Below, in pieces: positions 1 to 12,118 of a DNA stretch of 64,000 bases. How positions within the stretch are numbered: position 1 is the first letter of the stretch; every line of letters starts with the position of its first letter. The position numbers and the translations under genes are program-made. Origin of the DNA: Corythucha ciliata (Eukaryota > Arthropoda > Insecta > Hemiptera > Tingidae); NCBI GenBank assembly GCA_038030265.1, contig CM075940.1, positions 5,022,001 through 5,086,000 on the forward strand, read 5' to 3'. The notes below the pieces were generated by a model. It saw nothing but the letters and a program-made list of their open reading frames with translations, searched no databases and was not told where the DNA came from.

Positions 1-457
1 GAGTTGGGAATTGAGCGTCCCGAAGTCTAGTGATTGGGTTACCGTTGAGGTAAAGAACTTTGAGACGATCGTTGCCCGTAAAAGTACCCTGATGCAAAGT
101 CGCTATATTATTATCGGACAGGTCAACTTCAATAAGAATAGTCAGCTCCTTGAAAGCTTCAGGGTGCAACTCGCGAACTCCCGCACTTTTAAGAAAAATC
201 CTTTGAAGGTTGACGAGTCCGACACTTTTAAACGCTTCCTTAGTCAAATATGGAATGCTGTTACCGTTCAGATCAAGCACTTGCATGTCAGAGTCGAGTG
301 TGTTAGGGATCGTCGTGAAACCCGCGTCTCTGCACAGAGCTGATTTCTTGCCGGACGTCCACTTGCAGCTGCAAGGTGAAGGGCAGTCAGTCCAGTCAGG
401 AGCACCGACAACCGAGCTCCATACAATGGCCAAAATTAGCACGTAAACTTCCCACAT
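1..457 (-). CDS. Kekkon-family LRR transmembrane receptor, N-terminal exon (partial)
   Basis: An open minus-strand frame of 152 codons starts at ATG 455-457 and runs off the left edge, so the gene is partial. Residues 1-19 form a hydrophobic signal peptide (VYVLILAIVW core). An LRRNT cap follows with cysteines at about 25, 29, 31 and 42 and the CKWTSGKK stretch. Leucine-rich repeats then begin at about residues 58, 81, 105 and 129 (VLDLNGN, LVNLQRIFL, VDLSDNNI, VLYLNGNPI). The LRRNT and first-repeat pattern (CxCKW.SGK, TIP, QVLDLNGN, GLVNLQ) matches my knowledge of insect Kekkon proteins, which carry LRRs, one Ig domain, a membrane span and a cytoplasmic tail; Kekkon-1 inhibits EGFR signalling in Drosophila. 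The Ig and membrane parts lie outside the window. The frame is intact and compositionally unlike the surrounding repeats. The family is strongly supported; which kekkon paralogue it is cannot be told. Confidence 0.85.
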   Translation of the reverse strand, partial: MWEVYVLILAIVWSSVVGAPDWTDCPSPCSCKWTSGKKSALCRDAGFTTIPNTLDSDMQVLDLNGNSIPYLTKEAFKSVGLVNLQRIFLKSAGVRELHPEAFKELTILIEVDLSDNNIATLHQGTFTGNDRLKVLYLNGNPITRLRDAQFPT

Positions 458-504
458 CTTTCCTGGTCATCTTGAGTCTTCATCCGCCACCATCTGGGGT
501 CCCT
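458..504 (-). other. 5' UTR segment and 3' splice acceptor of the kekkon-like gene
   Basis: On the minus strand a pyrimidine-rich tract ends in TGTGTTTCAG with the AG at 503-504, so the exon probably begins at 502. That leaves 45 nt of 5' UTR before the ATG at 457. The UTR holds two short out-of-frame ATGs, which could dampen translation. The layout (leader intron just upstream of the signal-peptide exon) is typical of insect LRR receptor genes, but the upstream exon was not found. Confidence 0.6.
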
Positions 505-2084
505 GAAACACACAGACACAACCATATATATTTGTAGGGAAAAATCGCCTTATTTCACTACTTTTACGTGAACCTCTTCTCAAAGTAGGACCAGCTTTAA
601 ACCAACTGTAACTGCCTTGCTCACTTTCAGGATTTTCAAGAATAAAAACGAAACAAAAACAAAGCTATAAAGAGCATTTAAGGATAACCCGGTCAGTTTA
701 TTTGACAGAAACGGCCTTGTTGGAAAGGAAAAACTCGGGAATAAAGAATAGCGCTATTGATTTTCCTGCGAACAAATAAAAGAAGTAAGACTCAAGCTGT
801 ATTTATTCAAGTGAAATGTCTCTTACTAGCACTAAGGGGACACTATTAGGGCTAATGCACATACGCTCAATTCTCTGCTTTGACTCTAATTATTACTATT
901 TATCTTCAAATACGGGGCACTGAACTTCAAATACCTAAGGAAACTAAAAAGATTTCAGCTAAAGTGTTATAACCATAAGGGCTCCCTTAAGTCGACTATT
1001 CTGGTCTATTGACTTCAAAGATAAGATCGAACGAGATGGTCCATCCCCCACTCCGCGTTTTGCATGCCCTTTTTTTATTTGCTCGAAGGGATACTATGGC
1101 TCCATAAAGGAAAAAACCTGAAATAACGAATTGAAATTCTCACGGGCAAAATCAATTTTCCACGTGATTCCAGCTATCAGTTTCCATCTATATTTGGCCT
1201 CTGTTAGCCTGTCCTTTCCGTTCATAATATGTGCTTGGAACATTGTTATTTCGGATATTGAGATATCAAGCACAGACGGGGATATTTGAACAATTTTTTC
1301 ACCGCATTCAAAGCAAATAATTAGAGTCGCGACTGTTGATTGCATTGACCCGTTCATTTATTTGACCCCGTGTTTTTAATGTTATTGTTTATATAGAGGA
1401 GGTCAGCCTTTTAGCGAGTAATGAAGGGAATGCGGTGGGTGGTATAGGTGTTTGAATGATGCGACTGCGGCAGCATCCATCCAGCGAATATCAAACCATA
1501 ACAAATGAGTGTGAAAAGGGAAATTGTTTTACCCAGTTGATGGCCTTACCCCCCGGTGTATAATATTTCCGAAGAGGAGAGAGAACGAGAGAGTAAGAGA
1601 TATGATGTCACGAGGGATTTCACCGCTGGCTCTGCAGCATCCGGCTGCAGGAAATACATGCAAGGTCTAGAAAATTATTATAAATTTATTTTTCTTGTTT
1701 CCTTCAACCTTATTTTCATTTCAACTCATGCTCTGTTATTAATTTTCCCAGCTATTTTATTTGTTTCGTCATTTATGAAAGAATGAACCTGACCAGCAGT
1801 GTTCCATTTCAATCGATTTTCAAGGTTAGATATCGTTGAAATTGCACAAATCAATTAAGCTTAAGTGCCGGAACTTTGAATTGTAAAAGCTTATTCATCT
1901 TGGTTTCTAGTAAGATTTTTCGGTCTGTTCGGAATGCTGCCAACTGACCCCTAAGAAACTGCTAAAAGACTGTTATCACCAAGAAGCTCAAAACACGGAC
2001 TTCTGTGTAATAATGAGTATCATTACGACTGGCCCCCGACGACAGCCAATGTGGTGGGAGGGTGGTGGTGGTGGGTAGGTAACT
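505..2084. other. No gene seen; probable intron/upstream region of the kekkon-like gene
   Basis: AT-rich unique-looking sequence without a convincing reading frame. Short ORFs on both strands have no recognisable motif. If the acceptor at 503-504 is real, this stretch lies in the 5' intron of the minus-strand gene. Confidence 0.5.
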
Positions 2085-2470
2085 CGTGTCTTTCACTTTA
2101 GCAATACTTCACGCGTTTGGCTCTGACGAAAATAAATTTCGCGTGTTTGGAAAACCAATGTCGAGAGTTTGGTTCGCTTTTCAACCGAATGTCGAAGGTT
2201 TCACTCCATTAAAACCATATTTAACGTGTTTGGTCGTTCAAAACCCCAATTTAGCGTCATTTGGTTCCTCAAACACCAATTTTGGGATTCTGCTTTGTTC
2301 AAAAACCAGTTTCAGAAATCAATTTCGCCGATTTTGGTCTGTGAAAAATGGAGTTCGTGGATTTGGCTCCTCCATTTCAGTCACTATTTCGGCTCATAAA
2401 AGGTCAACTGAAGGGACTCCGAATAACTTTGTTTGGTCCAAAAATAGACTCATCGGACGCAACCCCTCAC
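2085..2470 (+). repeat. Degenerate minisatellite, family B, field 1
   Basis: Successive imperfect units of about 30 bp built on AATTTCGCG, then GTTTGGCTC, then an A-rich end such as AAAACC. Examples are seen around 2110, 2160, 2220, 2280, 2330 and 2395. The open frames here (131 and 76 codons) come from this repetition and show repeated FGS/NQF peptides, not a gene. Confidence 0.75.
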
Positions 2471-2565
2471 CACTCTACTAATCATGCAAATGATTATTCA
2501 TTCCACCGGAAAACGTTCAATTTCGTGGTTATTTTAAACAGAAAAGTGAGTTTTTATTACTCCCC

Positions 2566-2640
2566 TCCAGTGGCGTAGGTAAGAATTTGTCCTGGGAGGG
2601 GATCAGATTGAAATCTCGTAATGGTGAGGGAGGGGGGTAA
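2566..2640 (+). repeat. Fragment with CAGTGGCGTA end-like motif and G-rich tail
   Basis: CAGTGGCGTAGG at about 2567 is followed by G-rich sequence (GGGAGGGG, GAGGGAGGGGGG). The motif resembles 5' ends of common short DNA-transposon derivatives in invertebrates. Related pieces occur at 28848-28861 (reverse complement) and, more loosely, near 4780, 20208, 46910 and 61100. Only one end is seen. Confidence 0.35.
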
Positions 2641-2729
2641 TTTCACATTTTAGTCATCATTCCACCCAGCCAGCACACTCATGAATCTGGACATCTTGCT
2701 GGCCTCATCATAGCCTTAATCTCTCAGTT

Positions 2730-4515
2730 AAGGGCGATTTTTGGACTCAAACCGCAAATTAGCGCTTTTCCCAATTTTGGCCGAGTGTATCGTTCTTCCC
2801 AATTTCAGCCGCAGATTAGCGGTTTTGCTCCACCCCCTTCCATAGCCATGAATTTGCGAATTTTCTCGACTTTAGCAGCAAAGTATCGTTTTTATCCTGT
2901 GAGCAATGTTTCTTAAATATCCACGAGTTTTGGCGTTTTCCTCAATTTTAGCAGCATATTACCGATTTTTTAATTTTTTTACCAGGGGATTAGCACTTTT
3001 CTCGGTTTTAGCTGGAAATGAACGTTTTTCTTAAGTGTTTTCCTCAATATTAGCCGCAAAATAGGGGGACTTTTCACGAATTAGGATGTTTTTGGCTCAC
3101 CTTACGCAATGCATGAGCGATTTTTCTCAGTTTACTCGTGAATTAGCGGTTTCTCCACCTATGGCCATAAATTGGCGCTTTTTTCCAATTTCAGCCTGAA
3201 AAGTTGCCTTCAGAATCCGCAAATTGGCGTATATTCAGTTTTTGGCGCAAATTGGAATGTTTCTCAATTTAAACCTCGAATTAGCGCTTTTTTATAATTG
3301 TAGCGGCGACGCGTCATAGCGTTTCAAACCTGTGAATTAGCGAATTTTCTCAATTTCAGTCACAAATTGGCGTTTGGCGCAATTTTAGCTGTTTTGGCGA
3401 TTTTTTCCACTTTTAGCCGCAAATTAGCAATTTTCTCAATTTTTAGGCTTAAAATTAACCTTTCTCTTAATTTTGACCAGGCTGATTATTTTTTTTTCTA
3501 AATATTACCCGCAAATTAGCGGTTTTTCACGTTTTACCACCGCATTAGCAAAACTATATAACTTTTATAGGTATAGATTATTACTTCTTTTCAGTTCTAG
3601 CCGTGAATTAGCGTATTTTTCAACATTATACTATAGCCATGCATGAATTTGCCATTTTTCTGAAATTTAGCCACAAAAATGCCTTCAGAAGGTGCGAATT
3701 TAAATTATAAATGTTAATTTTTTTTTCAAACCAAAAAATTTACATCTTTCCACCCACTTCTGTAAAAAAATCATCATTTCCATTTAAATTATTAATTCCA
3801 CGACACTTAATTCAAGAATCAGTGATGTTTCTCAATTTGAGCAGCAAGTGTTCGCTTTTTCTAAATTTTAGCAGCGTGGTAGCGTTACCAACCCGTGCAT
3901 TACCTACCGAGTTTTTCCAATTTTTGTCAAGAATTGGCGTTTGACTCAATTTAAGCTGCAAATTAGCAATTTTTCCCATTTTCAACTGAGAATTAGCACT
4001 TTTCCCCCATTTGAACTGAAAATTAACGTTTTTCTTAATTTTAGCTGCGCTAATTGGTGATTTTTTCAATTTTTGCCGCGAATAAGAGATTTTCTTCATT
4101 TTGTGTCCGCGAATTAACGTTTTTCCATAACTTTATATCTGCAAATTGCAAATTAGCGATTTTTCCCAATTTCAGCTGTGAAATAGCGTTTTGTGCTAAT
4201 TTTGCGACCGTTCAGCATCCTGTTTCCTTTTTCATATGCGAATGGGCGATTTTACGCCATTTCAGTTGTGAATTTGCCACTTTTTCCCAATTTTAACCTG
4301 AAAGCGTCTTTTATTTGTCAATATTATAGCGTGTTTTTTCAACTTTAACCGCGGGTTTTACCCAAATACAACACTTTTGCGTTGGCTTCCACAATTCATT
4401 CGTAGAATGGCCTCCATGTACATCGAATCAGCGATTTTTTTCTTAATTTTAGTCTGGAAGTTGCATCGCGAGACCATGAATTAGCGCTTTTCAGCAGCTA
4501 TAGCCACGAATATTA
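2730..4515 (-). repeat. Degenerate minisatellite, family A, field 1 (T-rich strand up)
   Basis: About 1.8 kb of imperfect units of roughly 28-30 bp. Read on the minus strand each is GCTAATTCGCGG followed by CTAAAATTGAGAAAAA; on the plus strand one sees TTTCTCAATTTTAGC then CGCAAATTAGCG, over and over. Units vary in length and carry many substitutions, so this is an old array. Short ORFs inside it (3711-4296) are repeat shadows. Confidence 0.85.
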
Positions 4516-4539
4516 CCGATTTTTGTCTGATAGAGGGTC

Positions 4540-4800
4540 CGGGGCGACCCCCCCCCCCGTACCTCGGTACACTACTGCGTTGGGTATCAAGTCCAAGGAA
4601 AAAGCTGGACGTACTTGGACCTTTTCGGGCTGCTTCAAGTCCAGAAAATCTGCTAAAGCTAACTTCAACGTGAAACGCTCATTTTTGGAGATTTTATGGG
4701 GCTCTTCGTTATGGTACTAGTGCTCCTTCGTTCGTATACTTGTAGCTCTGGGGGGGGGGGGATTTATCCCCCCCGTACCTACGCCCCGGCTCCCCTCTGG
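4540..4800. repeat. G/C-homopolymer segment with a repeated CCCCCCCGTACCT motif
   Basis: A C11 run at 4548-4558 followed by GTACCT, then about 200 bp later G12 at 4750-4761 and a second CCCCCCCGTACCTACGCC. This sits at the edge of family A field 1. It may be a truncated short transposon, but no clear terminal repeats are visible. Confidence 0.35.
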
Positions 4801-5086
4801 CCAACAAACATGCAGTTTTTCGGCTATCCATCTCTTGAAAATTGCAATGCTGGCACTTATGCTCCGGCACTATGATATGAAGGCATGGACGAGCCGTATC
4901 GCAAGGGCTTATTCCGCGCTTCGAGTGAGCGTTGACAGCTTGAGGTTGGTGGGACCTGCTTTCAGCGATGAGATCTGCGAAGTGCGTGGCATAGTCAAAT
5001 GGTGAGGGTATGGCGTATGAGCCGCGTCAGCCTTCGACGCCGTCCCTGAGGTCTGGTCTGGGCCCACAAAAATCAATTGAAAACTT

Positions 5087-5120
5087 GCAATTTCGAGGAT
5101 ATTTATATCCCCGAAATTGC
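5087..5120. repeat. 34-bp near-perfect palindrome
   Basis: GCAATTTCG, GGATAT, a TT centre, ATATCC and CGAAATTGC form a hairpin of 15 paired bases with one internal mismatch. The outer arm resembles the AATTTCG core of minisatellite family B. Confidence 0.6.
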
Positions 5121-5295
5121 CCCGGTGGGTCCGTGGTTACTAAAAAAAAGTCCATGAAACTAGCAAATTCGTTGAAATCAGGGCGCGAATACCAAAAACT
5201 GTCAATTTCACAGATGTTCAGCCAGGAAAATTGTACTTTCTTGAAACTAAGGAAACTTGAAATTAAGACCCTTTAACATGCAAGTTCGCTGAAAC

Positions 5296-5340
5296 TCATC
5301 TGCATCGGCATCTGTATCTGTATCCGCATCTGTATATGTT
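5296..5340 (+). repeat. Degenerate hexanucleotide repeat
   Basis: Seven or so tandem hexamers of the type CATCTG/CATCGG/TATCTG/TATCCG in a row. Confidence 0.7.
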
Positions 5341-5344
5341 CATA

Positions 5345-8300
5345 TTGTAAACCTCCGGGAGCAAATAGTTATATTTGACAACCCTAAAGTCCTCCAGCTA
5401 GGACTCACCTTTTGCATCTACTAGCACGCAGTAGGCGAGATGCGACATTATTGTATTGTACGACGCACGTATGACGTAACGGTGCCTCACAGAGAAGCTA
5501 CCCACCTTAGATCACTATGCCCTTTTGGAAGATTCGTGTAATGTGGTTCAATTCGAACAAAAAAACCCAATCAATCACCACCAACCACTTGAACGTTTGT
5601 AAAATATGCAAAGCCTCCCACAACTGCACATCCTCATTGTAACGAAAGCTTTTAATGCGTTTTGACTGTGCCGATGCCGGTAGCTTCGGCCTTTCCGTCA
5701 TGTTCTATTTGAAAGATTTTTTTTCTTCTTCTTTTGCCATGCTTTTGAATCAACTGGAACACTTTGTATCTCAAATGAAACGATTTAGCCTATCTCTCTT
5801 TGTTAACCAAAGCCAAAACCTCCTCCACCTCTATTTCTCTGTCTTTCTTGGCGTTCGGACTTTAATTCCCCGTTTCTTATCTTTTTGAAAGGTAAGCGCC
5901 GAGGGATAGTTAGATAAACATCTGAAAAGAGAAAAGCCCACAACCTATATACCTGTCCTCGAGGCAAGCCTTCGATTCGTTACAAAGGAACTTTATTGCT
6001 CCATTAATTAAAGTGAGACGTTATCCTCAAAGTTGGATAATTGTCAGATTTCTATCATTACAAACAGCAATCAATTAAAGACCCCTTCGTCCCCACCCCA
6101 TCATTCACATTCCTTTCGTATTATATACATCCACTGCTTGTGTGACGAAGAAAGGAAGACCCTGGGTAAATGAACGAAACGTCTCTAATCCACCGTACTT
6201 AGCCATCGACTCATCCAGCACTCCATTTTCACGAACACAATCCTTTAGAGTTAGCTTGGATGCGTCAACATTCCCCCCTCTCTTGTCTCTAACCACTAGT
6301 AAATTACGCTAGGACTTCCTCAGAGTTTTCAAAGGGATGTAGAGAATGGCAGACGACATTTATTTGAAGCCCGGCCGACGCATGATGAACACTCATTGCA
6401 CGAGCTTCCTAGAATAAAACGGGATCTTCAAGTGAAGCAGACGATAGCACTGCGCGTGAAGGCTTTTTTTTTCTTAAGAGAAATTCTTGAGAGGCGTGAG
6501 TCGCTTTTAATTTTATAGAAGAAGCAATAAAGGAGAGTTGAGAATTGTTCATCTCAAGTCATAAAGCTAAATTTATTAGCATTCATTGCAGCCTGAGCAA
6601 GGAAAAATGAACTATGACTTCATAAATGTCGGAGTGAGGGGTATAAAAAGGTAACCTTTGCTATAATTTCAATGACAAGTAAGAAAAAGAAAAATAGCAA
6701 GAAAAGGAGTAAGAAAGCGTGAAACATGCCTCCTTTGAGTACAAAAAGGAATGGGGAGGGGGAAGGGATAAGAAAGCGAGGAAGGAAGTCCCTTAATTAA
6801 CTCAATGGTTTACCCAGGAAAAGGATGACACACAAAACGTGAGAGTCTGGCTTATTATTACCTCCTCCGATGTTTCCGTCGTAATAATGAGAAAAGGCGG
6901 AGACGGAGGTCTCTAGTCAGGGAATACTACTTAAGTAGCTCGCATATTTCTCTCGCCTCCTTGACATCCACCATGGGCTATGGAAAGACGAACCCTGCAA
7001 TATAAACGCCGAGGCGCAACTGTTGCTGCCTAATATTGTCCTCTTCCACGCTCTGTTATGTACTTCGCTTCTGCATGATTTCAAAGTCAGGGCTTTCTCA
7101 CTATTTGACATTGTGAAACTAACGACCCTGACAGGAATAGAAATAAAGCTGTTAGCCTAAAGGGTTTGCATCCACCCCACACATGGAGACGTGTGCCATA
7201 ATTCATCGCTTAAAGCTAACCGAGTTTCTATAGGAGAGAGAAAAATTAATATGCCTTTTGGGTCACGTTGCCGCTATTACCATCGAAGATTCTTTAAAAG
7301 TTTAATTTAAAAACAGAGTGTCTCAAGCTAGAAGGGAGTTAACTCCAACCCAATTCTAAATTAGAAGAAGGCGAATTCCGGCTGACCTCATGGTTAATAA
7401 AAAAACAAAAACACGGTCTCTGAATTCCCCCCGGACACAAACTTCTAATCAAATCATTAATTGAGCTCTGCTCAAACTCATTTCACAACAATCAATAGCA
7501 AGGAAATGGCCTTCGATTAGAAGAGAAAAGAAGTGAAGTTGGGGAGGTGGTGGTGGGACTTTTACTGTCGCTGTTGATTCTTTAGGCTGTCGCCTTTTTT
7601 TTGCCGACTTCCCATCTCTTTATCTTTTTCAATCTTTTAGCATCATCCACAAGGATTTTTTTGTTGCTTCGAAAGAAAACTGAACAAAAAAAAAAAAAAC
7701 AGGATTCAGCTAATTTTCAAATGAAATAGATTTGATATTGTTATCGGCGTCCAATACCACAGTGGCTTCAAGCTACAAATCCATTTTCATGAAAACCCTT
7801 GTATGGGCGGACAGCTGACTAAAATGCTTCCACCCCCACTACCACCCTCCCCGTGTTTTGTTGTAGACCCGCCCATGATGTGCTACATTGTTATGCTACA
7901 CTCACATGAAATTGTCGCTCCCTAGTGCGGTTCAGATGCCTCTTCTTGTTGCTTCCTCCGCCACGATCATGCCCGACAACTCATCCAAGGCATTGAGTTA
8001 ATGCGGAAAAAACCATCCCTGAAAATAAAACAAATAACATTAAATGAAATAAATGGACAAACGTAAAATACTTTAGCCAATATGTTATAATTAATGACCA
8101 TCCATTATAATTGAAATTAGAGCAAACAGCCTTTGAATGTATTAGGACGTTAATAATACATTTTTCATTGGATGTGAGAAAGAAAAATGAAAGCAATCGA
8201 CTGAGAAATATGAAGCATTGCTTTTATTTTCTTTTAATTTATTGACGTCATAGCCTGGAGAATTTGATTGTGTTCGAATTTATTCGTGAGATCGTGGAAG

Positions 8301-10174
8301 GGGCCCTTTAAATGTTTGGCTAGCCGCTATAGCGTTACATTTTCTTCTTAATTAAGTAAGAGAGGAACTTTAGTTGTTGTCTAACTGAAAGATAATGTAC
8401 CGCAATGCAGGCAATAGGCAAACAACGTCTCTAAGGACCTAAATAAAGGAGCTTTGATGGTACTTTAAAGCGAAAGCAAAACCCGTGTTCAATTTTAAGA
8501 GTGTTTTTTAAAGATATATATTCTTTTGGTAACTAAAGGTATGTTAAGTGGTTTCATTGAAGTCAAACAAAAGCGCTCCTACTTTTTCCTGTCCCACCTT
8601 TTCCCTGTTACAACTTAAACTCGAATATTTTTTTTTTTTTTTATACTTTTGAGTGAGAATACTTTGATCTTTCGCTCAGGGTGGAACTCGTTCGCTTGAT
8701 GATGAGACCGCCCTCCCCACCAATCGTTGTAACAAAGAAAATTAGACGTGGTAAAAATGGAAACTCCAGGATTGCCCCCGGGGGGGTCCGAAGGATTAAA
8801 ATGTCAATTAGTTTCCCTTCAAAGTCATTTCTCGAGGAAATACAATGACCCGCACGACACAATTAGTAGTGCTGGTTGTTGCATAGTCGGCGAAGTGAAC
8901 CAGAGACTCCACTTTTTTTGACGATCATTTTCACGAATTGAAATAACGAATGATCCTTTCCCTACAATGTAAATCTTAAACTAAAAGTATACGAAAAATG
9001 GAAAAAAAATAATGATAAGAAAAATACAACGCCAACTTCTGAGTAAGCCAATTTCCTTCGATAATGTGGTCTGTTTACCCCCCTCCCCACAAAAACCCTA
9101 CCACTCAACCGAGATAGAAACATCCCGAAAGATTTTTTCTTGATATACAACTGATTCACGTCAGTCAAACTCAGATTACCTCTTCGAAAACAGTGCCATG
9201 AACCTTTTTTCTTTCCACGTCTTGTTCGTCCATCAGCGAAACACGGCTTTCATCTTCCTTTTAGCGCGCAGGGGATTCCACTGAAATACGACGATTCCAA
9301 ACTGACTCTGGATGGTGAAGGGATGAAATGGGTGGTGAGGAGGGGGTATAATTGACTTTTCCTTTTGAAAAGGCTGACACGTTCGGCAATCGAAAAACTT
9401 CAGATAGCTTTTTTTGAACTGATGGCGGGCGGGTGGATGAAACTGGCTCAGGAGGAGCCTCAAAGTCCAAAATTAGGTTTTTTGGAGGCAAATCCGTCTG
9501 GCATTGCATTCATCATATTAGGATGTATTAATTTGTCGAAAAAAATCATAGCGAGAAGCCAGATGACGAGGAGGTAAAGCGTTACAACGGCTGTTTTTCT
9601 AGTAAAAGGGAGCGGAATGATGACTTAGTAAGCCTTTTCAAAGCTGGAAAAATGACGTTATGACATCAGTTGCACAGCGTCACGTTAAGGGGGAGGGAGG
9701 ATTTAAAGAAAATTTGGGCGTCGCATATAAACTTTTAAAGACGCCACCGTCGGCCGAGAGGACGGAACCTGAAAACTGGGGCCTGCAACAGGTTCCAAGT
9801 TCAAACTTTACGTTAGTCGATCCCACCGGTCCACCAGTTGAATCCAAGAGACGATTGGACAAGGAAATTGGTGTCTACACCACTTCCTGAGCGTACTTTT
9901 AGAGTGGGGAGGGGGTCGTGGAAGGGGAAAAGATCGATTAGATGATGATGATGAGAGGAAACATCCTGTATCTCATTTCCAATATTTAATCACCTCTACC
10001 TCATAGACGGTCAAGGCTGCCCGCCCACATGTTAATGTTAAATGTGAGTGTCTTGTACCTTTGGGAGTTCATTGGTAACGAAATAGACTTTGCGATTCAA
10101 TTAAGCCGACTGGATGGTAGTAGGGAGGAGGGGTCATTCGAAAATTCGTCTGTGGATAATTGGCATTTATTGAA
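5345..10174. other. No gene supported
   Basis: Nearly 5 kb of AT-rich sequence with homopolymer runs (poly-A near 7686, poly-T near 8630-8642) and a CCCCCGGGGGG palindrome near 8777. Reading frames of 60-88 codons occur on both strands, often overlapping, with no recognisable domain. The minus-strand frame 6105-6296 reads more like protein than the rest but could not be linked to a family or splice sites. Confidence 0.5.
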
Positions 10175-10197
10175 ACATGGGTTTATTATACCCATGT
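10175..10197. repeat. Short perfect hairpin
   Basis: ACATGGGT and ACCCATGT separated by TTATTAT. It sits next to an AT-rich simple stretch. Confidence 0.5.
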
Positions 10198-10954
10198 CTA
10201 CCATATATATAAATAAATGTATAATAATAATAAAAAAATCGTGTAATAACACTGACAACCGTATTCGACTTTGTCTTTTATTTAATTTATTTTGACAGCA
10301 AATAAGTCAAATTAGTGACAATGAGGGGGAAAAAGGAGAAATAATAATAGGGAAATCCTCGTTTTCTTTTCCATCCGGTCTCTTTAAGAAATTTAAAACA
10401 AAACGTCTAGACAAGTTCTGCTTGGTCTTGAACTTCGACAGTTTCCCCCACAACCACCCTTCCCTGCACACTATTCACACAGCTGTGACGGAAACTTCTT
10501 TTCATTGGACGATTCCTGACAGAACATTAATTATTGACCAGACGAAATTATATTCTACTTGCGTAATAACCCTCTTCCCCGTTTTCACTGCCTTTTCCAT
10601 AGGCTTTGCACGTAACTACCGTTCGGCTCAAGTGAACTGCCTCCCCCCACCCACAATTATTGAATAACGTTACCTTACCCATTGCAGCGTTATTGCCTAA
10701 TGTGACATTCATCACAAAGACATTTCTCAGTTAGTTCCGTATGCGTAATTCGAAGTTAATACCGCCTTCAGCAATAGCCTTTGGGAATTGGTTCAAAATA
10801 GAAATGGCGACCAATATTTTCGAAAGGCGGACACAAAGCTGAGATAAAAATATGTATTTTGTTTTGGAGGAAATGAGATTGTTTTTGCTCCTCCGAGGCT
10901 GCCAACCGTCTCTAGGGTACTCGAGACAGTCCAGGTTTGTGTAATTATGTCCCC

Positions 10955-10983
10955 GCGTCCCGGGCAAGGTCATCCCGGGACGC
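10955..10983. repeat. GC-rich hairpin with 10-bp perfect arms
   Basis: GCGTCCCGGG and CCCGGGACGC around a 9-nt spacer, followed by a further CCCGGG. The GC content stands out from the AT-rich surroundings. Confidence 0.55.
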
Positions 10984-11127
10984 AATATTTCCCGGGCTGC
11001 GTAGTAGAAAGGTAAAGAGTCGTGTACTTATACAGATTTATGGGATAGAATTCATGTAAATATTACTTACCGCTAGCTAAAGAGAAGATAGGTTCAGAGG
11101 GCTAATAACCTAGATGTTGATGCCCAC

Positions 11128-12118
11128 TTAAAAAAAAAATAAATAAATAAAATAATAATAACAATAAATATATTTCCAGTAGGTACAACAGAGGTACATT
11201 GGTCGTCACTGAAATAACAATAAGTTCTATTGTATAAAAAAAAAGCTACGGGCCTCCGCGTTCCTCCCAGCAGAATTTAGAAGGATCGTAGATGACACTC
11301 CGAAGTAGCACCCTGCGTACAGCTCTTCTGAAGCTCTTCGCATCTAACTTGCGCACGCGTGGTGGCAATTTGTTAAAAAGCTGGAATGAGCGCCCCAAAA
11401 AACTTGACTTGGTCTTAGTCAGCCTAGAACAAGGAGGCCTGATGTCCTCAGCGTCACGCAGATCCAATCCCGTCGCTTCCCATACAGCAGCATGTCCTTA
11501 AAAGGCAGATCGAGCGTAGCAAAGGCACTTAGGGACGGCAGGGTCAGAATTCGAAGACTTCTGAAAAGCCCCCTGCAATGCGCTGACGATTCCGCGTTAG
11601 CAATGGCTCTAACTGCCTTTTTTTGAAGGATATAAATATTTTACTTGCCATTCACGACCCAGCCCAAACGAGAATGCCGTAGCTCAAGTGACAGTGAAAG
11701 ACTCCAAAGTAGGCCGATAATAGACCCGATATAGGAACACAATGCTTTAGTCTTCTCACGGCAAACAGCGCTCGACTCAGCCTCCTCGGCAAGTGATCAA
11801 TATGGACAGACCAGTTCGATTTCGAATCGATCCACACTCCGAGAAACTTAACGGGCTCCGCAGGAGTCAACTCACGAAGGCCAAAAATTAGCTGCTTAGT
11901 TTTATTCGAATTAAGCCACAGACCGTTTCGTAGCAGCCATGATCCTGTCAACTTCAGCTCGGAGCTCATTCGCATTTCCAGTGTGTCTAGATCACCGTCA
12001 CTGATGGTAATCGTGATATCATCAGCGAAAAGTATGACCTTAGCGGTAATCCAGGATGGTTGATCATTGACCAGAACAAGGAGCAGAAGTGGTCCAAGGA
12101 TCGACCCCTGGGGTTCGA
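11128..12118 (-). mobile_element. 5'-truncated non-LTR retrotransposon, CR1/Jockey group (no RNase H)
   Basis: The minus strand begins inside the reverse transcriptase with PQGSILGPLL and then LFADDITI, the conserved palm motifs including the catalytic Asp pair. It continues through FLGVWIDSKSNWSVHI, the usual thumb motif, at about 11830-11790. A TGA stop after WAGS near 11650 and a one-base frameshift in an A-run near 11620 break the frame; a later frame (11246-11467) carries the basic C-terminus. The 3' end is an A/T-rich (TTATT)-type tail at about 11128-11175. No RNase H follows, as usual in CR1/Jockey groups. The upstream half of ORF2 and ORF1 are missing, as expected from incomplete reverse transcription. 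It is related to the insertion at 43771-45083 but clearly not a recent sister copy. Confidence 0.85.

Noticed and set aside
11..446. Two plus-strand reading frames at the left edge
   Set aside because: They are antisense shadows of the kekkon-like exon, whose minus-strand translation shows signal peptide, cysteine cap and LRRs.
2730..4515. Possible CRISPR array in the regularly spaced repeats
   Set aside because: Units are degenerate throughout, have no unique spacers of constant length and no cas genes, and the DNA is eukaryotic.
6105..6296. 63-codon minus-strand frame with protein-like composition
   Set aside because: No recognisable family, no supporting splice sites and no neighbour that explains it; kept only as a remark.
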